A stretch of 64,000 nucleotides of DNA from Moniliella sp. 'wahieum' (taxonomy: Eukaryota > Basidiomycota > Moniliellomycetes > Moniliellales > Moniliellaceae). The position numbers and the translations under genes were made by a program. The number at the start of each line of letters is the position of its first letter. Within the stretch, counting starts at the first letter, position 1. Below are positions 55,482-64,000 of the stretch, one piece after another. The DNA lies in the NCBI GenBank assembly GCA_003971905.1, contig RSEE01000065.1, forward strand, positions 327,931-391,930, given 5' to 3'. Below the pieces are notes generated by a model. That model saw only the letters and a list, made by a program, of their open reading frames with translations, was not told the origin of the DNA and searched no databases.

Positions 55482-55605
55482 CTAGCCTGCGTCATCTCAC
55501 TTCTACGTGTACCATATCCTGCCTGTACCCCTCTCCTCAAAATGCGCATGGCTTGCCTATGCTCACATGGGGCCAGTGCATAGCTTACTGGAGCGCACGT
55601 GTGGC

Positions 55606-57514
55606 TCATAAAGCACCTCTTCTGCAAGCGGAAGATCGAGAGGTCGAGGGGGTATAGCCTCCCCGGGCCGACGGGAAGGGCGTGGGGTGATAGTGTCCCG
55701 TGCTCCCATGGTTGCGGTAGTAGCATCCACTGCAGCTCCCTCGCGGGCGTCGGAGAAGGGGCCGCGGCAGAGCGAGCCCAGGGGGGGACTGGGAGCGGTA
55801 GGCTGGTCGCCTCCCGCCCCCGATCAGAAAAGTTGAAAAGGGTTTGCAATCCGGGTGAGCTGGGTTCGGAGCCCAACAAACCCGTCTCCGCCAGCAGGGA
55901 GAAGAATCGGTTGCGTTGCGGTGGTGGTGTAGAGGGCACAGAGCCCCCTGGTTCCGTAGGGGTACAGGCAGTGAGGGAACAGACACGCGCTTCATCCGCC
56001 TGGGATCCGCCCCTATTACGGCGTTCCCAGGCTGGATCGCTTCTTTTCTAGCGTTGACCACTGCAGAAGGAAGGACAGCCTTGGTACTTGTCGCATCTGC
56101 CGGCAGAGCCAATGGCACATCCATCTCGCGGGACTCTTCGTCGGATTCCGGCTGTGGCATCCAACCACAAGCGCCCTAATGCACCAATGGGACGACCCAG
56201 ACTTAAATCGCGCCGCCTCCCTGTGCGTTGTAGAAAACTGGCGTGTGTCCTGAGCCAGAGCTGGGTAGTGAGTGGTGTCGTTAATGCGGTGAAGCCGCCC
56301 CCGAGGGAAGTGGGTGTAGGGATGGCGTTCTCCCGTTACTTGCAATGCTGGAAGAGGGGCTGGACCAAGATTGCACTTGTCCTGAACTACCACTTGGGCT
56401 GGAGACGCCAAAGTATACGCCCTTTCCTCCTCGGGAGAAATGTTGGAAAGTGAAGAGAGGTCCATTTTCTCAATGAACCCAAGAGCGCTTGGATGGACGC
56501 GAGATAATACCCTTCTTCGGATGAGAGATACTTATGTCCCCGAAATCGACCAATGTACTCCACATTAGACACGATATGGGAGCATCGAGCCCGTATCAAG
56601 GTCAATATGAGCAGCGGAAGGAATGAATCGGCCCCAGCCTCGGGGGAGACGACGAATCAGGCCAAAGAGGACCTTGCACACGTTGAGCAGCACGATCAAC
56701 TTATCCCTCGGCGCTTTGTATTGGTTAATGCATCGTAGCTCCTGGGCAGCAAAATGAAGATATGCCTTGGAAGAGGACATGTGGAAGATCAAGATGGCGT
56801 TCGGCGATCCAGGAGAATACCTTGCTTGTCGGTCGAGAACTGTGTCCCTTTGGAGATCATTGGATCCAATGGGCGTCCGCCCTGCGGCTTCTTGTGCCGG
56901 TGGGAACACATGTGAATATACACGCGTAAGAATAAACTTCTCCATGGCTTCATTTGTTTCTCTCTCTCTGCCTCGGTTAGGGCGATCCAAGGAGACGTGG
57001 ACGCCATCAGATCGTCAACGGAGGCCAAAAAATACCGAAGCTGTTCAGCTTGATCATGAACCGGACGGGGCCGACGGACAAAGTCTTGCAAAAAACTAGA
57101 AAGAGCCATGTTAGATTCAGGAGGAAACAGGAGAAGCGAAAACGAACCTCCGCATATGTTCACGCACAGGAGCCGCGCTCTTGGTGGTGAGCTGCTCGAG
57201 AAAGAGGTTCAAATCTAAGAGAGTCTCGTTCGTCTCAGAGGTGGGGGGGCGGGCGCGCGGAGATTGATGAGCCAAGGAAGCGCTTGGTTTGCACGGAAGT
57301 TTGTCGTGGGCGGGGGAGGGGGAGGTTGGGAATCGGTCGTGGGGTCGGATAAGCTGGTGCTGGAGGGCAGGAACGAATGGGGCTCGGTAATTGGGGCCGC
57401 CGGAGCGACCGGAGCCGGGGACGTGGCGGACGTGGGAGAGAACGTACGAGCACGGGTCTCCCGTCCGGCGCCCTCTGGAACCAACATGGTGTTCGATACA
57501 AGTGTGGCTTCCAT
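55606..57514 (-). CDS. VPS9: VPS9-domain Rab5-type GEF
   Basis: The start is probably ATG 57514 ([17 protein letters not shown]) with an alternative at 57691. A Pro/Ser-rich leader is followed by [20 protein letters not shown] and REHMRR, an intron near 57100-57150, then [39 protein letters not shown] and the VPS9 catalytic region: [66 protein letters not shown]. Helical bundle plus VPS9 order matches Vps9/Rabex-5, which load GTP on Rab5/Vps21 at endosomes. The C-terminal tail is Ser/Pro-rich; its frame and stop are uncertain (a stop at 55606 is one option). Frame changes near 56970, 56640 and 56440. Convergent with RPB10. Confidence 0.78.
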
Positions 57515-57939
57515 CGAGCATGCAACGGGCAGGCGCAGTGTGGGTGGGGGCGTGGGCCAGACCGAGGGCGGGAAGGTGGCCGAGGGACGGCTGGACGAGG
57601 GAGGAGCGCAACAGCTGCTCCACAGGTACATACTACGGCTCCAATGCTGGACCCTGGCCCTTGCCATTTCAATTTCAATCTCCATCGCCATCGGTTGGTG
57701 CGCAGCCTCCCAGTGAGGAACGCAGGCGACAGGGACTACCAGTGGCGCCGTGCGGTTCAGCCCGCGGAATGATGCGGAATCAGCCAGGGGCGGGGTTGCT
57801 AGCTACTAGTTACTAATTGCCGGGCAGCCCTTCAAGCTTCAGCTTCAGGCGCTGAAGCTCCAGGCAGCTCGTGGGGCAGCCAGCGGACGCAGCCGCTGGG
57901 CTTGGACCTGGGAGCATCGCACCCACCACCACTCCGCCC

Positions 57940-58219
57940 ATGCCCAGCCCATCATCTCCCGTGCTGGCCAAGTTGGCTTACGATCAAACGGAAACGCTCT
58001 CAACGTACCGCGCGTGAACCCTTGGATCTTGCGGACCAAAGCGATCGGCGTGTCGGCTGTGTTTGCCAGCGTGGCTGGTGCCGCCCTCTACAAGATCGCA
58101 ACCCGCCCGTACGTCGCTCTTGCATATTCAACCTGCCGCTCTGGAAATGCTGACAAACCATGTGTTTTTACAGCAAGAAGGAGGACCCCTGGGTCCGCGT
58201 GAGGTCCTACGGCTTTTAG
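57940..58219 (+). CDS. Small single-pass membrane protein
   Basis: Two exons, 57940-58108 and 58174-58219, with a 65 bp intron (GTACGT...ACAG); about 71 aa. It starts MPSPSSPVLAKLAYDQTE, and after a one-base shift near 58010 reads NPWILRTKAIGVSAVFASVA, a hydrophobic helix ending ALYKIATRP, joined by splicing to KKEDPWVRVRSYGF and TAG. Size, a basic N-terminal flank and a short charged tail suggest an inner-mitochondrial accessory protein, but no family can be named. It is similar in style, not in sequence, to the small gene at 5135. Confidence 0.5.
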
Positions 58220-58962
58220 ATGCGTCGCTTTGCGCAGCCAACTTCTGGGTCTGGAGGTGTTCTATCTTGAGGAAGCAAGGGTTCTTGGACAAGAAGACAA
58301 TCACAGGGAGGTCTTGATATGTCCTATTTCATGCCAGGAATGCTGCGAATGTTGCCTATGCATCGTGTATATCCATCATGCTGACCCAGGGGGCTTAGTG
58401 CTCATGGAATTGGGGTTCTGGTCTATTCATCTACCGAACGATGGGACTATTCGGGATTGGCGGCCAGGAAAGATCTCATTGGAGATGGTTCATCGATCAT
58501 CGCTTGTCTTCCTTCGGATGCACTCGCGCTAGATCCGATTCAGAAGCGAATGCCGGGAGTCAGAGGGTTCTGACCTGTTGCCGATGTTACTGACTTCCTA
58601 TTGGGTTGGCACGAGCTAGCAGCGCACGCTGGAGGAGAGAGCTTGGCATGCGCATCCTTCCTTATCCCGACCTCACGTTATGCACATACTATCGAAGAAG
58701 AGATCTGAGTCTCTGTCACTGAGTGCCGGGGACTGAGTACGTTAATGGTTGGGTGCCATAGAAGATGGCATATTGGCTACCATATTGGATCCGCCTTGTA
58801 CTTTTTTTAACTCATACAAGTGTATTGCTTCGGAAGCACTTTTGGGGAGAGAGAAACCAAACCCATTCGCTGCAAGGGAAAGACCAGGGTAGGAATTAGA
58901 GGGGGAAAGGAAGAGAAGAAAGCGAGCTTCTCGGAGTTGTAGTCCACAAAGGAAGGTCAAAC
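58220..58962. other. convergent intergenic, no gene supported
   Basis: It lies between the small membrane protein and the 3' end of PRMT1. CATCGATCATCG lies near 58491-58502. Open frames are short and unremarkable. Confidence 0.4.
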
Positions 58963-60363
<1,401 letters not shown>

Positions 60364-62002
60364 TTACTCAATGTCATGTTGCTGGATCACATCGTCAATC
60401 TTGAGCACCGCGCGGACAAGCTGGGTGGCCAGTAGTAGCTGTTGCCGCTTGGATACGAGTGGATCCCACACATACGCCTCTTTCATGTCTCCTGCCCCAT
60501 CTCCTGAGGCCGAGGTCCCCATACAGTCAATCCCCAGCCGCGGATTGGACTCGAGAGCTTGTCTGCTCTTCGCCGCCGCCAAGCTTTCGATAGGGCTCAG
60601 GCCGCTGTTGGCCGCAAGGGCGAGGGGGTAGCGTCTAGTGCCTGACTGAAGGCACGGATGGCGTATTGTTCCACAGAGGGCTCCTTGTCTGCCGCAGCGC
60701 TCACTGCAAGCCCTGCCGAGATCTCAGCTGCTCCACCGCCATATACCACGCGGTTGTCTCGCACCAACGCGCGGACAACGCTCATGGCATCGTGCAAAGC
60801 GCGCCGTGCCTCGTCAACAATCATCTTGTTGCTCCCACGCACAAATACAGTCACTGCGCGTGCATTGGCGCACTCCTCCACGACAAGCATCTTGTCCCGG
60901 GTCGTGCCAAAGCCTACTTGACGCACTACGCCGGCGCGCCCCAGCTTGGCCGGGGCCAAGTCCTCAAACCGAGGTACAATCCGGCCTCCAGTCGCAATCG
61001 CCACAAGCTCCATCTCAGGCCCCCCAACCCAGCGGACGGCTGGAAGATTGTGTTGGAGCAACAGGTGGTTTGCCTCGTCATCAAAGCCCCACTGGCACAT
61101 GACCAAGTTGGCCCCTGAATCCTTGACTTGCTGGATCATCTTTTCGAACGTCTCTCGTTCATACTTCTCCAGCTTACGGTACTCGTCAACCGACGTGATG
61201 TCGAGCTTGTGCTTGGTCTTGGGCCGTGGTGGCTCGAATGGGCACGTGAGAATAGCAATTCTGGCATCGTGCACGGCCCGGGGCATCTGCGGGTGGCTAA
61301 AGTCCTTGTCGAGGACGACACCGTGAACCAAGGCCGTATCCTCGAGCGAACCGCCGACCTTGCCATCGACCTTGATCAATTCAAAGTCCACGTCCTTCCG
61401 CTCCAGATCAGCAACTGACAGCACTGCATCAATGGCGATCTGGGCAAATTTGTCACTTGACTTGTTCACAATCTTAGATCCCAACGACGTTTTCGCCACC
61501 TTCAACAGCTCGCTCGTGTTTCGCGGCTGAATGGGATTGTGTCGGCGACTTTCTCAAGCTCGGCCACGGCAATTTCACATGCACGATCATATCCATCGGC
61601 AATGCGAATCGGATGAATGCCCTTGTCAATCAGGCTTTCAGCCTGCTCGAGCAAAGCTCCAGCGAGAACCACACGACCCGTCGTACCATCGCCAATTTCG
61701 TCATCTTGGGCCTTGGACAGCTCAACAAGCAGCTTTGCAACGGGGTGCTCCAACTCCATGTTGTTCATAATGGTCGCACCGTCATTGGTGACTTGGATGT
61801 CGCCGTCGGGGCCGATGAGGATCTTGTCCAGGCCACGCGGCCCGAGGGAGGTCTTGACAATGTTAGCCACCGTTTTGGCCGCAGCGATGTGTGCCTTGAT
61901 CGCCTCAATGCCATGCGCGCGCGTCTTCTTGCCTTGCTCACGCACGACAATAAAAGGGCGCCCATACTCATCCTGAGCATACGCTACTTGCGGCTCGGCC
62001 AT
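60364..62002 (-). CDS. CCT5: Chaperonin TCP-1/CCT subunit epsilon
   Basis: Single exon, about 546 aa, the normal CCT length. It is one of eight subunits of the cytosolic chaperonin that folds actin and tubulin with ATP. Visible: [58 protein letters not shown], the nucleotide-binding DDEIGDGTT, then [78 protein letters not shown] and a C-terminus [29 protein letters not shown] and PRFEDL identify epsilon among the paralogues. The usual catalytic GDGTT is present. Frame breaks: GGG at 61533-61535 where GGGG restores TIPIQP, and one base near 60626. Confidence 0.95.
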
Positions 62003-62738
62003 GGTCGAGACAGGTAGGGTGGGTGGGGGGGAACTGGTGGCGGGGGGGATGGCAAGAGAGAAAAGCCGGCCTGAAAGACGCGCCGCCGCGCGACTACCGA
62101 GGGGGGCACCGCAGGCTCGCGCCCTGCCCGTGGGCGGAACGCTTCGGCTTGCTTCTTCCCGCCCACACCAACACGCCGGGCAAGAGCCAGTCTGTGTCCA
62201 TTTCAAATGTTCAACGCGTGCGTGTTCGTTCGCAACCGCCGCCGAGGCTCAATTACCGGCGCCATCTCTCGCGCGCAGGCCTGCGGCTGGGCAAGAGGAT
62301 CGCCGTGCGTACTCTGCTGCGTTCCCTCGCGCCACACAGCAGCCAGTCCAGCGCCCAGCGCAGGCCCAGGGAGTCAGGATCACAACGCACACCACCATCG
62401 CTCTGGTCCCACGAGTGGAGCAGATTGCCAGGTGGAAGCTTGGGCGTACGTTAGTATACCGAACAGGTTGGGCGGGGCTATCAGCATCCTCCTGCAGTAC
62501 TGTCTAGCTACGCGCTCTCTGCTGGTTAAGCAGAGTGCAAAAAAACGAACACGCTTCTGCCCAACAAATAGCTCACACGCAGGGCCACGCAGCAGGCAAT
62601 GATCAGATGTAGGAAGGAGGATCGGTTCATCGTAGTTCTGGAAATCAAGCATGCCAGTTCCAGCAGAACTGCTGACAATTGGCATCACCGAGAGCCAGGG
62701 TAAGGAATTCAAAGAACGCCGAGACAGGTGAGCCAAAT
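62003..62738. other. intergenic, CCT5 promoter side
   Basis: G-rich on plus directly upstream of CCT5 (GGTGGGTGGGGGGGAAC near 62019-62036), that is, a C-rich leader in gene sense. Open frames between 62200 and 62600 show no domain. The distal part is the 3' flank of the ADP/ATP carrier. Confidence 0.4.
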
Positions 62739-63881
62739 TTACTTGTAAACCTTGCCAAACAGCACCTCCTGGAGCTTGTCGTAGCCCGACAGCACACCAG
62801 CGCCGGCCAAACCACGAAGGATGTTGGCGCCAGCACCCTTGAAGAGCGACTTGACGCCCTCCTTGGCAAAATCTGGCGACCAGCATCGAACATGCCGTTG
62901 TAGTGCGTCTTGCCACCCGAGGTCATCATCATGCGACGACGGATCGTGTCGAGCGGGTACGAAGCAATGCCGGCACCCGTGGTGACCACCAGCCGAGCAG
63001 AAGGAAGCGAGGAAGAGCCCTCAAGAGGACCGTGATGATAACCGGCTTAACGAGTCGTACACACCAAAGTAGAGACCACGGTAGACCACAATACCGACGA
63101 CCGAGGGGATAAGCCACGGTAGAGACCAGCGATACCGTCCGAAGCAATCGTCTTGCGGTACACGTCGACGAGACCGTGAACTGGCGCTCACCACCCTTGC
63201 CGGCGACTTGGCGTCGTTGGCAAGACGAGTACGGGCGTAGTCGAGCGAGTAGACAACAGAAGCGACGAGGCAACCAGCGGCACCACCCGAGGCAATGTTG
63301 GCACTGAGCTTCTTGACGTAGGGGGCATCCTTGGGCACCTTGAACAGGGCCTTGAAGTAGTCCTTGAAGGCAAAGTTAAGAGCCTGGGTGGGGAAAGTAA
63401 CGGATGACGTTGGCCGTGTTGCCACGCCAGAAAGACAAGGCCCTCCGACTTGTAGGTGCGGGCGAAGGTGTCGCCGAGACCGCTGTAGGGACGATCAAGA
63501 CGGCCTTGCTTGATCATCTCATCCTGGTTCTGGATGAGAAGCTTGACACGCTCGATCGGGGGCAGCCGCCGTCTTGGAGACAGCGGCCGAGATGCCACCC
63601 ATCATAAAGTCGGTGAAGAAGGACGAGGCCGTCTTGGGCTTTTGCGCGGGATCGACAGGCACCCATGTGAAGGAGGAGTTGTTGGTGGGAAAAGAGAAGG
63701 AGCTGCTCGCAGCTCCCGTTCGTGCTTGTGCAGAGGGTAGATAGCAGCAGCCCCGCAGCCACACAGGCGCGGCGGGGAAGGCTACGCCGACGGGATGACG
63801 GCACGAGGGCAGTGAGGTGCATGCTGTTTGCCACGCAAGCTGGCGCCGTGCGGGCGGGATTCCAGCTTGCTGTGCTGTCAA
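62739..63881 (-). CDS. AAC: Mitochondrial ADP/ATP carrier
   Basis: It exchanges cytosolic ADP for matrix ATP across the inner membrane. The mature part begins [20 protein letters not shown] and continues [115 protein letters not shown] and a C-terminus FGKVYK. The signature RRRMMM and the repeated Px(D/E)xx(K/R) motifs are diagnostic. The N-terminal start is uncertain (the frame is open to ATG 63881; a short first exon is possible). The frame breaks at least seven times in 900 bases: for example G5 at 63558-63562 for four, and G4 at 63390-63393 for three. Confidence 0.93.
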
Positions 63882-64000
63882 ACGGTTTTTGAATCAACGG
63901 CGGCATAGGGCGACCGGTGAGCGGTGGCCGCCACCCGTGAAGCGATGACGATGCCGCGGGACGAGTGGCAGGCGGCGATAGCGCAACCATCGATAGCGCA

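Overview
The window is nuclear DNA of a filamentous or yeast-like fungus, most likely a basidiomycete. The evidence is spliceosomal introns of about 44-120 bp with GTACGT/GTATGT/GTGAGT donors, intergenic gaps of 0.3-2 kb, a GC-rich composition, a Zn2Cys6 regulator, a Rua1-type regulator, and a seven-helix membrane protein of the DUF6534 type. That last family is known to me mainly from Agaricomycetes, so Agaricomycotina is my best guess; I cannot name a genus. No rRNA, tRNA, CRISPR or bacterial-type operon was seen.

Layout. 1.5-11.6 kb: Reg1-like PP1 subunit, ATP synthase subunit b, an unknown gene, a small membrane protein, a CID-domain protein, an Sds3-like HDAC subunit and a Rua1-like transcription factor. 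11.6-24.4 kb: a gene-poor, repeat-rich block holding a direct-repeat unit with a tiny double zinc-knuckle ORF, a nearly complete Ty1/copia element with target-site duplication (15,375-20,429), a 5'-truncated LINE and a third copy of the dispersed repeat. 24.5-39.9 kb: a large DUF1765-like protein, the DUF6534-like protein, a Zn2Cys6 factor, a formamidase and two unassigned genes, separated by 1-2 kb gaps. 40.8-64 kb: a dense housekeeping block with a penta-EF-hand protein, a Pumilio-repeat protein, a coiled-coil protein with a (CAGGTG)n tract next to its 5' end, an uncharacterised protein and a TPR co-chaperone, a NIPA transporter, alanyl-tRNA synthetase, RPB10, a VPS9-domain Rab GEF, a tiny membrane protein, PRMT1, CCT epsilon and the ADP/ATP carrier.

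The genes are unrelated housekeeping functions (chromatin, transcription, translation, chaperonin, mitochondrial energy supply, endocytic traffic, glucose signalling) and form no visible pathway cluster. Several sit head-to-head over short shared promoters (ATP4 with the 3.8 kb gene, CID with SDS3, ALA1 with RPB10), and RPB10 and VPS9 converge.

A point that governs how this annotation should be read: almost every conserved gene is broken by single-base indels, most of them in homopolymer runs (for example RPB10, ALA1, PRMT1, CCT5 and AAC, all essential or nearly so). I read this as consensus sequencing error, not as mass pseudogenisation. CDS entries therefore give the outer limits of a gene that crosses reading frames. 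I found no convincing new biological system. The best candidate for something undescribed is the zinc-knuckle repeat unit at 12.5-14.2 kb.
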